NCBI GenBank assembly: GCA_023439045.1
Contig: JAEXOY010000019.1
Location: 11,562 to 75,561 of the forward strand
Direction of reading: 5' to 3'
Length of the DNA stretch: 64,000 bases
Origin: Bacillota bacterium
Lineage (GTDB): Bacteria; Bacillota; Clostridia; Acetivibrionales; DSM-1351
Under the pieces are notes generated by a model. It was given only the letters and a program-made list of their open reading frames with translations, ran no database searches and was not told where the DNA came from. The position numbers were made by a program, and so were the translations under genes. Below are positions 50,399 through 60,482 of this stretch, piece by piece. Every line of letters starts with the position of its first letter. Position 1 is the first letter of the stretch.

Positions 50399-51148
50399 AT
50401 GGCCAGAGGAAATAGATTTTTTGGCAAGAAGGCTCAAGCAGAGCAAATATTCGATGTGCCTGCTCATATTGCCATTATCCCCGATGGAAATGGCAGATGG
50501 GCTAAGAAAAGAGGTTTACCAAGAAGCGTAGGGCATAGAGAAGGTTCTATGACTTTGAAAAAAATAGTCATTTACTGTTCCAAGCTTGGGGTAAGTCACC
50601 TGACATTCTACGCATTTTCAACAGAAAATTGGAAGAGGCCTGAAGAAGAAGTAAATGCTCTAATGAATTTGTTGATGGAATTTATGCAAAGAGCAGAAAA
50701 AGAACTTGAGGGCAGTAATGTCAGAATTAAAGTGATTGGTAACCTTGATGAACTTTCTGATGGGTTGAAGAAAGAAATAATTAGAGTGGAAAAATATACT
50801 GCACAGAATAGTGGACTGCAGCTAAATATAGCTTTGAATTACGGCTCAAGAAATGAGATTGTTCATGCCATTAAAAGTATTGTTAAAGACGTAGAAAATA
50901 AAGAGCTATCGGCAGAAGATATCAGTGAAGAGATATTTGAGAAACACCTGTATACAAGCGAAATACCTGATCCTGATTTACTTATCAGAACAAGCGGTGA
51001 ACAGAGGATCAGTAACTATTTATTGTGGCAGCTGGCATATACCGAGCTGTGGTTTAGCGATAAGCTATGGCCTGATTTTAACGAAACAGATATTGCCGAG
51101 GCAATTAAGGATTATAACAATAGAGAAAGAAGATTTGGCGGAGTATAG
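50399..51148 (+). CDS. uppS: Undecaprenyl pyrophosphate synthase (cis-prenyltransferase)
   Basis: The 249-residue protein has HIAIIPDGNGRWAKKRGLPRSVGHREG, LTFYAFSTENWKRP and the C-terminal DLLIRTSGEQRISNYLLWQLAYTELWF, the five conserved cis-prenyltransferase regions. It condenses eight isopentenyl units onto farnesyl pyrophosphate to make the lipid carrier for peptidoglycan. Together with downstream dxr and ispG it links isoprenoid synthesis to this cluster. A GGTGGGG site precedes the ATG. Confidence 0.96.
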   Translation: MARGNRFFGKKAQAEQIFDVPAHIAIIPDGNGRWAKKRGLPRSVGHREGSMTLKKIVIYCSKLGVSHLTFYAFSTENWKRPEEEVNALMNLLMEFMQRAEKELEGSNVRIKVIGNLDELSDGLKKEIIRVEKYTAQNSGLQLNIALNYGSRNEIVHAIKSIVKDVENKELSAEDISEEIFEKHLYTSEIPDPDLLIRTSGEQRISNYLLWQLAYTELWFSDKLWPDFNETDIAEAIKDYNNRERRFGGV

Positions 51149-51184
51149 TAAATAATTCTGTCCATGAGAAGGAAAGGGTAGAAA

Positions 51185-52006
51185 ATGTTAAAAACTAGGG
51201 TTATCAGCGCATTGGTTGGATTAGCATTATTGATTGCAGCATTATATATGGGATCATTGTTTCTGGGTATAGTAGTTTGTGCAATTGCTGCAGTTGGTTT
51301 ACATGAGTTTTATAGTTCGGTTGAAAAGGCCAATTATAAGCCCATTAAGCTTGTAGGCTATTTATCTATAATTCCTTTATTATTACTTGTATTTAGTTAT
51401 GCTGAAATTTTTAATTTAGATATGGCAAAGGTAACGGCTGTGTCTGCTTTCATATTGATAGTACTTTGTATGACAGTTATTGTATTTGCAAACAAGAAAT
51501 ACAATATAATTGATGCTTGCATTACAATTTTCGGTGTTGCTTATATTCCATTTACACTAAGTTTTGTTATTACCATTAGAAATTTGGATTTTGGAATACT
51601 ACTCATTTGGCTTATTTTTATAGGCGCTTGGGGTACTGACACCATGGCATATACCTGTGGAAGATTATTTGGAAAAAGAAAGATACTTCCTGAAATAAGT
51701 CCGAAGAAAACCTTGGGCGGGGCTATTGGCGGCGCAATAGGCTGTGTAATACTGATGATGGCATTTGGGTATATTGTGGAAGTATATTTTGGGCTAAAAA
51801 TGTCCTACGTAGCACTTGCTATAGTGGGGCTACTCTGTGGTATTGTTTCACAGGTTGGAGACTGGTGCGCCTCGGCGATAAAAAGATATGTAAATATAAA
51901 GGACTTTGGTAATATAATGCCCGGTCACGGTGGAGTAATTGATAGATTTGACAGTATATTATTCGTTGCTCCTACAGTTTATTTTTTACTTACTAGTTTT
52001 ATCTAA
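51185..52006 (+). CDS. cdsA: Phosphatidate cytidylyltransferase
   Basis: The 273-residue integral membrane protein has seven to eight predicted helices and the CDP-diglyceride synthetase signature near its C terminus (SAIKRYVNIKDFGNIMPGHGGVIDRFDS). It makes CDP-diacylglycerol from CTP and phosphatidic acid, the precursor of phosphatidylglycerol and phosphatidylserine. It follows uppS by 36 bp in the usual Firmicute order. Repeat-like sequence follows. Confidence 0.95.
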   Translation: MLKTRVISALVGLALLIAALYMGSLFLGIVVCAIAAVGLHEFYSSVEKANYKPIKLVGYLSIIPLLLLVFSYAEIFNLDMAKVTAVSAFILIVLCMTVIVFANKKYNIIDACITIFGVAYIPFTLSFVITIRNLDFGILLIWLIFIGAWGTDTMAYTCGRLFGKRKILPEISPKKTLGGAIGGAIGCVILMMAFGYIVEVYFGLKMSYVALAIVGLLCGIVSQVGDWCASAIKRYVNIKDFGNIMPGHGGVIDRFDSILFVAPTVYFLLTSFI

Positions 52007-52007
52007 G

Positions 52008-52135
52008 TATGTAGTGTACTATTGCAAAGAGCATGTAGTCTACTATTAAGGAGTAGGTAGTCTATTATTTGTAAAGAGTTGTAGTTATTATTTACTAGAG
52101 CATGTAGGCTATTATTGTAAAGAGTTGTAGAAGGG
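52008..52135 (+). repeat. Degenerate tandem repeat between cdsA and dxr
   Basis: Four to five irregular copies of a unit resembling AGCATGTAGTCTACTATT-(N)-GTAAAGAG, about 30 bp each, fill the gap. No gene or terminator is obvious. Confidence 0.65.
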
Positions 52136-52147
52136 TTTGGTAATTAC

Positions 52148-53305
52148 ATGGCAAAGGTCATTTCTATTATTGGCTCAACGGGGTCAATAGGCGTTCAGAC
52201 ACTTGATGTAGCAAGAAATTTGGGAATAAAAGTTGCTGGCCTTTCAGCAAATTCGAATATAAATTTATTGGAAGAGCAGGTCAGAGCGTTTTTGCCTTCA
52301 GTTGTTTCAGTTGGTACAAAGCAATTGGCGAAGACCTTGGAAGAGCGATTAAAAGGCTTAAATGTTGAGATTTATTATGGCAATGAAGGCATGAACAGGG
52401 TAGTAGAATTAGAACAGGTTGATACAGTAGTTACTTCTGTTGTTGGCATTGCCGGTTTGCTGCCCACAATGCATGCCATAAAGCACAAGAAGAATATTGC
52501 TCTTGCAAATAAGGAAACCCTTGTAACAGCTGGCAGTATTGTTATGCAGGCAGCTAAAGAAAATGGGGTAGTTATTTATCCTGTTGATAGCGAGCATTCG
52601 GCAATATATCAATGTCTTATGGGAAACAAGCTTAAAGAAGTAGAAAAGCTTATAATAACTGCTTCAGGTGGACCATTTAGAGGCAAAACCAGTGAACAGC
52701 TAAAGGATATCAAGCCTGAACAAGCCTTAAAGCATCCAAACTGGAGTATGGGTAGTAAAATTACAATTGACTCTGCAACACTTATGAATAAGGGGCTAGA
52801 GGTTATTGAAGCAAAATGGCTTTTCGATATGCCGTTGGACAGAATTCATGTTCTGGTGCATCCTCAGAGCATTATCCACTCCATGGTTGAATATATTGAT
52901 GGATCTGTAATGGCTCAGCTAGGTTCACCTGACATGAGAATTCCAATTCAGTTAGCCTTAACTTACCCAGAAAGGCATTGTAACTATTTTAGTAAGTTAG
53001 ATTTATTAGAATGCGGCATGCTATCTTTTGAAGAGCCAGATACCAAGACTTTTAGGTGTCTGCAGTATGCATTTGATGCATTAAAAGCAGGCGGAACTAT
53101 GCCGGCAGCAATGAATGCTGCAAATGAAATCGCTGTTGCTTCCTTCCTAGAGGGTAGGTTATCCTTCCTAGGAATAGCACAAACAATAGAAAGTGTTATG
53201 AATAAACATAATACGAATACTTTACCAGGTTTGGACGATATAATAGAAGTAGATGAATGGGCGCGAAACATTGCAAAAGAGCTCATTCAATATAATAGCC
53301 GATAA
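52148..53305 (+). CDS. dxr: 1-deoxy-D-xylulose 5-phosphate reductoisomerase
   Basis: The 385-residue protein has the NADPH-binding start ISIIGSTGSIGVQTLDVARNL, NKETLVTAG, the metal and substrate region PVDSEHSAIYQCL, ASGGPFRG, HPNWSMGSKITIDSATLMNKGLEVIEA and HPQSIIHSMVEY. It converts deoxyxylulose phosphate to MEP, the committed step of the non-mevalonate isoprenoid route. ispG for a later step is 1.4 kb downstream. Confidence 0.97.
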   Translation: MAKVISIIGSTGSIGVQTLDVARNLGIKVAGLSANSNINLLEEQVRAFLPSVVSVGTKQLAKTLEERLKGLNVEIYYGNEGMNRVVELEQVDTVVTSVVGIAGLLPTMHAIKHKKNIALANKETLVTAGSIVMQAAKENGVVIYPVDSEHSAIYQCLMGNKLKEVEKLIITASGGPFRGKTSEQLKDIKPEQALKHPNWSMGSKITIDSATLMNKGLEVIEAKWLFDMPLDRIHVLVHPQSIIHSMVEYIDGSVMAQLGSPDMRIPIQLALTYPERHCNYFSKLDLLECGMLSFEEPDTKTFRCLQYAFDALKAGGTMPAAMNAANEIAVASFLEGRLSFLGIAQTIESVMNKHNTNTLPGLDDIIEVDEWARNIAKELIQYNSR

Positions 53306-53327
53306 CGGTAGATAGGTGGTCACTTAA

Positions 53328-54614
53328 ATGGGAATAATTATAGCCATTTTGGCTTTGAGTTTTTTGATAATAATTCATGAATTGGGTCATTTTTTGGTTG
53401 CAAAGGCTTTTAAGGTAAGAGTAAATGAGTTTTCTCTCTTTATGGGGCCTAAGCTTTGGAGCTTTCAGAAGGGTGAAACTCAATATTCACTTAGATTGAT
53501 TCCAATGGGCGGATATGTAAAGATGGAAGGTGAGGAAGAAACCTCTGAGGACGACAGAGCTTTCAATAAAAAGCCTATTGGTGTCAGAATGGCCATAATT
53601 GCAGCAGGCCCTGTAATGAATATACTGGTAGCACTTATATTTGGCTTCATAATTGTTATGAATACAGGTTATTCTACAAATGTTGTTGAAAGTGTAAATC
53701 CTGGTTCTGTTGCAGAGCAGGCTGGCATAAAGGCAGGAGATAAATTTGTAAAATACAATGATAGCAGACTGTTTATGATAAACGACATGGAGTTATTATC
53801 TTACCCTTTGGGGGTAAATGACCCTGTTACAGTTGAAATAGAGAGAAACGGAAAGACACAGACAATAGAATTTACACCCGATAGAAACGGCGGATATAAG
53901 CTTGGCTTTACACCTAAAGCTGCTGATGGCTCAGTATCAAGAGAGGTACAGAATGTAGCAAGTAATTCTGCGGCTTATAAAGCAGGACTTAAAGAAGATG
54001 ACAAAATAGTAAAGCTTAACGATATTACTGTTAATTCAAGACAGGATATAGCAGAAGCTTTAAATAGTATAAAGGGAAATGAAGTAACTATAACTGTCGA
54101 AAGAGACGGACAGCAGATGTCACTTGTGCCAGTGATCCCCGAGATTGGGAAAAACCCTGAGATATATTCAATGGGGCTTACCTTTGGAGCAAAAGAAAGC
54201 GGGATTGCTGACGGCATTGTGCAGTCTGTAAATTATAACCTTTCAATATCGAGATCAATATTCCTTTCATTTGCTTGGCTATTTCAGCAGGTTGTTCCTA
54301 CAAGTGATATGATGGGACCAATAGGCATTACCACTACTATTAGTGATACAGTTGCAGTAGGAGAGAGTTTTACGGACAAATTAATTAATCTATTGTCCAT
54401 TACAACGCTTATAAGCATAAACTTAGGGCTTTTAAACCTGTTTCCTTTCCCTGCCTTGGACGGCAGTAAGATTGTCTTACTTGCAGTTGAGGGTATTAGG
54501 AAAAAACCGTTAGCTCCTGAAAAGGAAGCACTTATAACTATGGTAGGCTTTGTGCTATTGATTATGCTGCTCGTTTATGCGTCGTTCAATGACATAGTAA
54601 GAATAGTGCGGTGA
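53328..54614 (+). CDS. rseP: Site-2 zinc metalloprotease RseP/RasP
   Basis: The 428-residue membrane protein has HELGH at residues 17-21 in the first helix (zinc ligands and catalytic Glu), then RLIPMGGYVKMEGE. Two PDZ domains follow (about residues 120-190 and 205-275), and the third zinc ligand lies in NLFPFPALDGSKI near the C terminus. It performs intramembrane cleavage of anti-sigma factors and signal-peptide remnants. Most Firmicute homologues have one PDZ domain; here a second PDZ-like unit appears present, as in E. coli RseP. It lies between dxr and ispG, as in many Clostridia. Confidence 0.93.
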   Translation: MGIIIAILALSFLIIIHELGHFLVAKAFKVRVNEFSLFMGPKLWSFQKGETQYSLRLIPMGGYVKMEGEEETSEDDRAFNKKPIGVRMAIIAAGPVMNILVALIFGFIIVMNTGYSTNVVESVNPGSVAEQAGIKAGDKFVKYNDSRLFMINDMELLSYPLGVNDPVTVEIERNGKTQTIEFTPDRNGGYKLGFTPKAADGSVSREVQNVASNSAAYKAGLKEDDKIVKLNDITVNSRQDIAEALNSIKGNEVTITVERDGQQMSLVPVIPEIGKNPEIYSMGLTFGAKESGIADGIVQSVNYNLSISRSIFLSFAWLFQQVVPTSDMMGPIGITTTISDTVAVGESFTDKLINLLSITTLISINLGLLNLFPFPALDGSKIVLLAVEGIRKKPLAPEKEALITMVGFVLLIMLLVYASFNDIVRIVR

Positions 54615-54701
54615 GGCTTTTTTAGCTATATTATCCGCTTATAGAGCTATATCGTTTAAAGCTTCCTACCGTGTAAATGCATACATTTAGAGGGAAACAA
54701 T

Positions 54702-55766
54702 ATGAATTACAATACACCAGTGAGAAAACAAACAAAACAGATTAGAATAGGACAAGTGCGTGTCGGAGGTAATGCTCCGGTAAGCATTCAGTCCATGACA
54801 AATACAGATACTAGGGATGTGCACGCTACAGTTGAACAAATTGCGAGGCTGACTGACGCCGGCTGTGATATCATAAGGGTCGCAGTACCTGACATGGAAG
54901 CAGCGCAGGCCGTCAAAGCTATAAAAGCCGGCATCACCATTCCGCTTGTCGCGGACATTCACTTCGATTACAGACTTGCACTCGAGTGTATGAAAAACGG
55001 CGTAGACAAGATTAGGCTCAATCCAGGAAATATCGGCGGTCACGACAGGGTGAAGGCAGTTGCTGATATGGCAAAGGAGAGGGCAATTCCTATCAGAATT
55101 GGCGTTAATTCCGGTTCTGTCGAGAAAAGTATAGTAGAAAAATACGGTGGAGTAACACCTGAGGGCATGGTTGAAAGTGCTCTTTCACATGCAAGCTTAC
55201 TAGAGGAAGAGAACTTTTCTGATATAGCCATTTCTATAAAGGCTTCAAGCGTTCCAATGACTATTGCAGCTTACAGGCTATTGTCACAGAGGACAAACTA
55301 TCCTCTGCACGTTGGTGTCACAGAGGCAGGAACCATAAAAAAAGGTACTATCAAGTCCTCAGTAGGCATTGGATGCCTACTGGCAGAAGGGATTGGGGAC
55401 ACAATAAGGGTTTCCCTCACAGGTGACCCTGTTGAGGAAATTATTGTGGGCAGAGAAATACTTAAATCTCTTGGCATGATAAAGCAGGGAATTGAAATTG
55501 TTTCTTGTCCAACCTGTGGAAGAACCAAGATTGATTTGATAAGCATTGCAAATCAGGTTGAACCTGTATTGGAGAAGATAGACAAAAATATTAAGGTTGC
55601 TATCATGGGATGTGCCGTTAATGGACCGGGGGAAGCTAAGGATGCAGATATCGGAATTGCAGGCGGTATGAATGAAGCATTGCTGTTTAAAAAGGGTACA
55701 ATTATCAGAAAAATACCTCAGGATAGAATAGTTGAGGAACTTATAAAAGAGATTAGTGAAATGTAA
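54702..55766 (+). CDS. ispG: 4-hydroxy-3-methylbut-2-enyl diphosphate synthase (IspG)
   Basis: The 354-residue protein has VGGNAPVSIQSMTNTDTRDVHATVEQI, the TIM-barrel segment IPLVADIHFDYRLALE...KIRLNPGNIGG, and the C-terminal [4Fe-4S] domain (SCPTCGRTKIDL and GCAVNGPGEAKDADIGIAGG). It converts methylerythritol cyclodiphosphate to HMBPP in the isoprenoid pathway. Local base composition is more GC-rich in its first third than in flanking genes. A hairpin follows the stop. Confidence 0.97.
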   Translation: MNYNTPVRKQTKQIRIGQVRVGGNAPVSIQSMTNTDTRDVHATVEQIARLTDAGCDIIRVAVPDMEAAQAVKAIKAGITIPLVADIHFDYRLALECMKNGVDKIRLNPGNIGGHDRVKAVADMAKERAIPIRIGVNSGSVEKSIVEKYGGVTPEGMVESALSHASLLEEENFSDIAISIKASSVPMTIAAYRLLSQRTNYPLHVGVTEAGTIKKGTIKSSVGIGCLLAEGIGDTIRVSLTGDPVEEIIVGREILKSLGMIKQGIEIVSCPTCGRTKIDLISIANQVEPVLEKIDKNIKVAIMGCAVNGPGEAKDADIGIAGGMNEALLFKKGTIIRKIPQDRIVEELIKEISEM

Positions 55767-55788
55767 TCTAATGTGTGTAGGCGTGGAA

Positions 55789-55811
55789 CTACCCATTCTT
55801 TGGGTAGTTGC
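55789..55811 (+). terminator. Hairpin after ispG
   Basis: AACTACCCA / TGGGTAGTT with loop TTCTT, followed by GCCTTC rather than a T-run; may be a weak terminator or attenuator before polC. Confidence 0.55.
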
Positions 55812-55852
55812 CTTCACAAATAAAATATAGAATGTATTGATGGGGTCGTGAG

Positions 55853-58800
55853 ATGAGTACACAACAGAATAGTTTGTTGAAGGATTTATTCCCTGAGGTA
55901 GTCGAATCAAGCGGGGAATTTTCTGTTTTGGGCGGACTGTCCGTTGAAAAAATGAGCGTTTTTATCAAGTCTAATAGGTTAGAAATCAATGCTGCTTCAA
56001 ATGTGATTTTGAACAACGAGCTACTGCAAGCATTTGAAACCAAGCTTTGTGAAAAGCTAGGTGCTATTGCTGTGCTCACTATCAGATATACCAAGCCTTT
56101 TACTCTTGAGGAGTTTGTAAAGGAATGCTGGGATAATATAGTGACTTTGCTAAATTGCAAGGTGGCACTTTCAAAGGGCATTCTTGCGGGGAGCACCTGC
56201 GACATTCAAGGAAATAAGCTCATTATCAATCTGACTACAAAGGGCGCAAGTATACTAAAGGCGCAAGAATGCAATACAATTATAGAGAAGTATGTGCTAG
56301 AAAGCATTGGAAAGCCCTCAAAGGTGGAATTCGTTGACGCACAGGTTGACAACAACACCTTGGACGAGTATGTTGCGCAAAAAGAGCTTGAGCAGGCACA
56401 GATTATCAGCTCAGCAATGACGGCGGCCGCAGCAGAGGCCAAAGCAGGTGCAGGGTCTAAGTCTAAGCCGGCTGGGGGAGAAAGCAGCATAAAGGGCGGC
56501 GTCATTGCCGGAAAACCGTTTACCGACCAGCTAATGAGAATGTCTGAGGTAACACAGGATTCTGGTAGAGTTGCTATATCAGGAGAGGTCTTCAGGACCG
56601 AATCCCGAGAACTCAGGAGCGGTAAGTTTATCTATATATTCGATATGACGGACTATACAAGCTCGGTTACCGTAAAAATGTTTGTTGAAAAGAAGGATTT
56701 TGAAACTATTTCGGGGGCAATCAAAGAGGGAAGCTGTCTCAAGGTGCGAGGTGAGGCTCAATACGACAAGTTTGCCAAGGAACTAGCTGTAATGGCATTT
56801 GACGTTATTGAGGAAGAAAAAGATGAGAAGATGGATGAAGCTGAGGAAAAGAGAGTAGAGCTGCATCTTCACTCCCAGATGAGCTCCATGGACGGTGTTA
56901 CAAACGTAAAAGACCTGGTAAAGAGAGCTGCTCAATGGGGAATGAAGGCAATAGCCATTACAGACCATGGTGTAGTACAGGCTTATCCAGACGCTTTTGC
57001 AGCATCTAAAAAGAATAAGATTAAGATAATATACGGAGTGGAATGCTATCTTCTTGATGATCAGGTACCTATTGTATACCATCCAAACGGTCATAGCTTA
57101 GAAGATGAGTTTGTGGTTTTTGACTTAGAGACAACTGGCTTAAACTCATACAAAGATAGAATAACAGAAATAGGAGCTGTAAAAATCAAGGGTGGGAAGA
57201 TTGTAGACAAATTCTCTACCTTTGTAAACCCTGGAATTCCTATACCTAGCTTTATTGTTAAGCTAACTGGAATTACAGATGAGATGGTAGCAGACGCACC
57301 TCCAATTGAACAGGTAATGAATGAGTTTCTAGAGTTTATTCAAGGCAGTGTTTTGGTTGCACACAATGCTAATTTTGATGTGGGTTTCTTGAGACAAAAT
57401 GCTAAAGTGATGGGTGAAAAGATTAAAAACCCTGTTATAGATACGCTTGAGCTATGCAGAAAAATGTTTCCCGAGTTGGGCAAATATAAGCTCAATATCA
57501 TTGCAAAACACTTAGGAATTGAGCTTGAAAATCATCACCGTGCAGTAGATGATTCGTTGGCAACAGCCAAGATATTTATATACTGCATGGATATGCTCAG
57601 AGACAAGGGATGTAAGTCAATAAACGATATTCAGGGTAAGTTTGATGGTGCTGTTAATCTCAAAGCAAGCTCATACCATGCAATAATTCTGGTAAGAAAT
57701 CAGACGGGACTCAAAAATCTATACAAAATTGTTTCAGAGTCTCATTTAAAGTATTTCTACAAAAAACCCAGAGTTCCCAAAAAGCTACTTATGGAGCATA
57801 GGGAAGGACTCATACTAGGTAGTGCCTGCGAGGCGGGAGAACTATATCGTGCAATACTCAACAATAAGACGGACGAAGAGCTTTCAAATATAGTAAGATT
57901 CTATGACTATCTTGAGATACAACCACTTGGCAACAACCAGTTCCTATTGAATAGTGGAAAAGTATCCTCAATGGAGGAACTGAGAAAGATAAACAAAAGG
58001 ATAGTAAAGCTTGGGGAAAAGCACAAAAAGCCTGTAGTTGCCACTTGTGATGTACACTTCCTTGATCCAAGGGACGAGGTGTACAGAAGAATACTAATGT
58101 CTGGTCAGGGATACACTGATGCCGACAATCAAGCACCATTGTACTTAAGGACCACTGATGAAATGCTTGAGGAGTTCCAGTACCTTGGAAGTGAAAAGGC
58201 GTATGAGGTGGTTGTTACAAACACTAATCTGATAGCAGATATGGTTGACGTAATAGCTCCTGTACCTGAAGGCACTTTCCCTCCTAAAATCGAGGGTGCC
58301 GAGCATGATATTGAAGAGATGGCAATTAGTACAGCCAAAAGGATATATGGAGAAGAGCTGCCAGAAGTAGTATCTCAGAGGTTGGATAAGGAGCTCAACT
58401 CTATTATTAAAAATGGCTTCTCTGTTATGTACCTTATTGCACAGAAGCTAGTTTCCAAGTCTTTGAGTGATGGATATCTGGTTGGTTCAAGAGGATCGGT
58501 TGGGTCCTCCTTTGTAGCAAACATGGCTGGTATTACAGAGGTTAATTCACTGCAACCTCATTATATTTGTGAAAACTGCAAGTACTCAGAATTCATTTTG
58601 GACGGCTCATATGATTGTGGCTTTGATATGCCCGAAAAAACCTGTCCCAAGTGCGGCAACAACCTCAAAAAGGATGGCTATGATATACCGTTTGAAACGT
58701 TTCTTGGCTTTGATGGGGACAAGGAGCCTGATATAGACCTTAACTTCTCCGGAGAATATCAGCCCGTTGCACATAAGTACACAGAAGAACTCTTTGGAGA

Positions 58801-60148
58801 AGGCTATGTATTCAGAGCGGGAACAATAGCTTCTGTTGCTGATAAAACGGCATATGGCTATGTCAAGAACTATCTGGATGAGCGAAATATTATAGTTACA
58901 AATGCTGAAATTAACAGACTTGTCAAGGGCTGTACCGGCATAAAGAGAACTACCGGACAGCACCCTGGCGGTATAATGATAGTACCGAGGGATAAGGAGA
59001 TTTATGATTTTTCTCCAATACAGAGACCTGCAGATGATACTCAGTCAGAGATTACCACCACGCACTTTGATTATCACTTCTTGCATGGTAGTATTCTTAA
59101 GCTTGATATATTAGGACATGACGATCCTACTGTTATCAGAATGCTGGAGGACTTGACAGGGGTGGACGCTACTAAAATACCAATTGGTGAGGCAAAGACA
59201 ATGAGCCTGTTTAGTTCTACTGATGCGCTGGGTGTAACACCTGAAGATATAAACAGTGAGTCGGGTACCTTTGCAATACCTGAATTCGGAACTAAATTTG
59301 TGCGTCAGATGCTGGTTGATACCAAGCCTCAGACGTTCTCGGAATTAATAAGAATATCAGGGCTTTCACATGGAACGGACGTATGGCTGAACAATGCTCA
59401 AGACCTGATAAGAGACGGAATAACAACACTCTCAAAGTGTATCTGTTGCCGTGACGATATAATGATTTATCTAATGCATGCAGGACTGCCCCCAAAGACA
59501 GCCTTCAAAATCATGGAGGATGTCAGAAAGGGGAAGGGCGTAAAGGAAGAGTATGAGGTTATTATGAAGGAGAATAATGTACCTGATTGGTATATTAAAT
59601 CTTGTAAAACCATTAAGTACATGTTCCCAAAAGCACATGCTGCCGCTTATGTTATGATGGCGTTTAGAATTGCATGGTTTAAGGTTTATTACCCAGAGGC
59701 CTTCTATGCAACCTACTTTACTGTTAGAGCTGATGATTTTGACGCTGAGATAATGGCACAAGGCCAGGACAAAGCAAAAAATAAGATACGTGAGTTTGAG
59801 CAAAAGGGAAATAATATGACTACCAAAGAGAAGAATATACTTACAATACTTGAGGTAGCAAACGAAATGTATGCACGCGGATATAAGTTTCTTCCCATAG
59901 ACTTATATAAATCGGAGGCAGTCAAGTTTACTATAGAAAAAGATGGACTAAGACCACCATTAAATGCGCTGCAAGGCTTAGGTACATCAGCCGCACAGAA
60001 CATAGTAGAGGCTAGAAAAAATGGAGAGTTCCTTTCCATTGAGGAATTGCGCACCAAGGCAAAAATCAGCAAATCTGTCATTGAAATTCTTGATAGAAAT
60101 GACTGCTTGAGAGGATTGCCACAAAGCAATCAGTTATGTCTATTTTAA
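55853..60148 (+). CDS. polC: DNA polymerase III alpha subunit, PolC type
   Basis: The 1431-residue replicative polymerase has an N-terminal domain and OB fold (about residues 230-325). A split PHP domain (RVELHLHSQMSSMDGV) is interrupted by the DEDDh proofreading exonuclease (FVVFDLETTGLNSYKDRITEIGA ... HHRAVDDSLAT). A zinc motif CENCKYSEF...CPKCG follows, then the family C palm (PDIDLNFSGEYQ with catalytic aspartates, DILGHDDPT) and finger regions. PolC makes the leading strand in low-GC Firmicutes. Positioned between ispG and the rimP-nusA operon as in Bacillus and Clostridium. Confidence 0.97.
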   Translation: MSTQQNSLLKDLFPEVVESSGEFSVLGGLSVEKMSVFIKSNRLEINAASNVILNNELLQAFETKLCEKLGAIAVLTIRYTKPFTLEEFVKECWDNIVTLLNCKVALSKGILAGSTCDIQGNKLIINLTTKGASILKAQECNTIIEKYVLESIGKPSKVEFVDAQVDNNTLDEYVAQKELEQAQIISSAMTAAAAEAKAGAGSKSKPAGGESSIKGGVIAGKPFTDQLMRMSEVTQDSGRVAISGEVFRTESRELRSGKFIYIFDMTDYTSSVTVKMFVEKKDFETISGAIKEGSCLKVRGEAQYDKFAKELAVMAFDVIEEEKDEKMDEAEEKRVELHLHSQMSSMDGVTNVKDLVKRAAQWGMKAIAITDHGVVQAYPDAFAASKKNKIKIIYGVECYLLDDQVPIVYHPNGHSLEDEFVVFDLETTGLNSYKDRITEIGAVKIKGGKIVDKFSTFVNPGIPIPSFIVKLTGITDEMVADAPPIEQVMNEFLEFIQGSVLVAHNANFDVGFLRQNAKVMGEKIKNPVIDTLELCRKMFPELGKYKLNIIAKHLGIELENHHRAVDDSLATAKIFIYCMDMLRDKGCKSINDIQGKFDGAVNLKASSYHAIILVRNQTGLKNLYKIVSESHLKYFYKKPRVPKKLLMEHREGLILGSACEAGELYRAILNNKTDEELSNIVRFYDYLEIQPLGNNQFLLNSGKVSSMEELRKINKRIVKLGEKHKKPVVATCDVHFLDPRDEVYRRILMSGQGYTDADNQAPLYLRTTDEMLEEFQYLGSEKAYEVVVTNTNLIADMVDVIAPVPEGTFPPKIEGAEHDIEEMAISTAKRIYGEELPEVVSQRLDKELNSIIKNGFSVMYLIAQKLVSKSLSDGYLVGSRGSVGSSFVANMAGITEVNSLQPHYICENCKYSEFILDGSYDCGFDMPEKTCPKCGNNLKKDGYDIPFETFLGFDGDKEPDIDLNFSGEYQPVAHKYTEELFGEGYVFRAGTIASVADKTAYGYVKNYLDERNIIVTNAEINRLVKGCTGIKRTTGQHPGGIMIVPRDKEIYDFSPIQRPADDTQSEITTTHFDYHFLHGSILKLDILGHDDPTVIRMLEDLTGVDATKIPIGEAKTMSLFSSTDALGVTPEDINSESGTFAIPEFGTKFVRQMLVDTKPQTFSELIRISGLSHGTDVWLNNAQDLIRDGITTLSKCICCRDDIMIYLMHAGLPPKTAFKIMEDVRKGKGVKEEYEVIMKENNVPDWYIKSCKTIKYMFPKAHAAAYVMMAFRIAWFKVYYPEAFYATYFTVRADDFDAEIMAQGQDKAKNKIREFEQKGNNMTTKEKNILTILEVANEMYARGYKFLPIDLYKSEAVKFTIEKDGLRPPLNALQGLGTSAAQNIVEARKNGEFLSIEELRTKAKISKSVIEILDRNDCLRGLPQSNQLCLF

Positions 60149-60208
60149 TGAGAAAAATGAAGCATACTAAAGATAATACAAAAAAACATTAAAAACAGTA
60201 ATAAATTA

Positions 60209-60237
60209 TTGATAAGTTGGAATAATAATGATATAAT
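60209..60237 (+). promoter_or_regulatory. Promoter of the rimP-nusA-infB operon
   Basis: -35 TTGATA (60209-60214) and -10 TATAAT (60232-60237) with a 17-bp spacer. It opens a leader of about 240 nt before rimP. Confidence 0.75.
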
Positions 60238-60271
60238 ACACGAGGATAGAAGTTTAATAGACTTTACTGCC

Positions 60272-60293
60272 AAGAGTGGGAAATCCCACTCTT
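60272..60293 (+). promoter_or_regulatory. Leader hairpin upstream of rimP
   Basis: AAGAGTGGG-aaat-CCCACTCTT followed by a T-rich stretch. A hairpin of this form (GCCAAGAGTGGG...) stands in front of the rimP-nusA operon in many Firmicutes and could act in attenuation or NusA feedback. A second stem, GGCACA-tat-TGTGCC (60381-60395), with a T-rich tail lies closer to the gene. Confidence 0.6.
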
Positions 60294-60482
60294 TGTTGTT
60301 TAGCTAGACAAAAAAGGACTTAGTTCCTTTATTTTTTCATTTATAAAAACTATCCGAGGCTAGGCCTCAGAACATCTATGGCACATATTGTGCCTTAGTT
60401 TTTGCACTGATTTTTTTTGTGATATTAAGGCTGAATGTATTTGTTATGTATGGTTAATCATGCAAATGAAAGGAATGTATAT

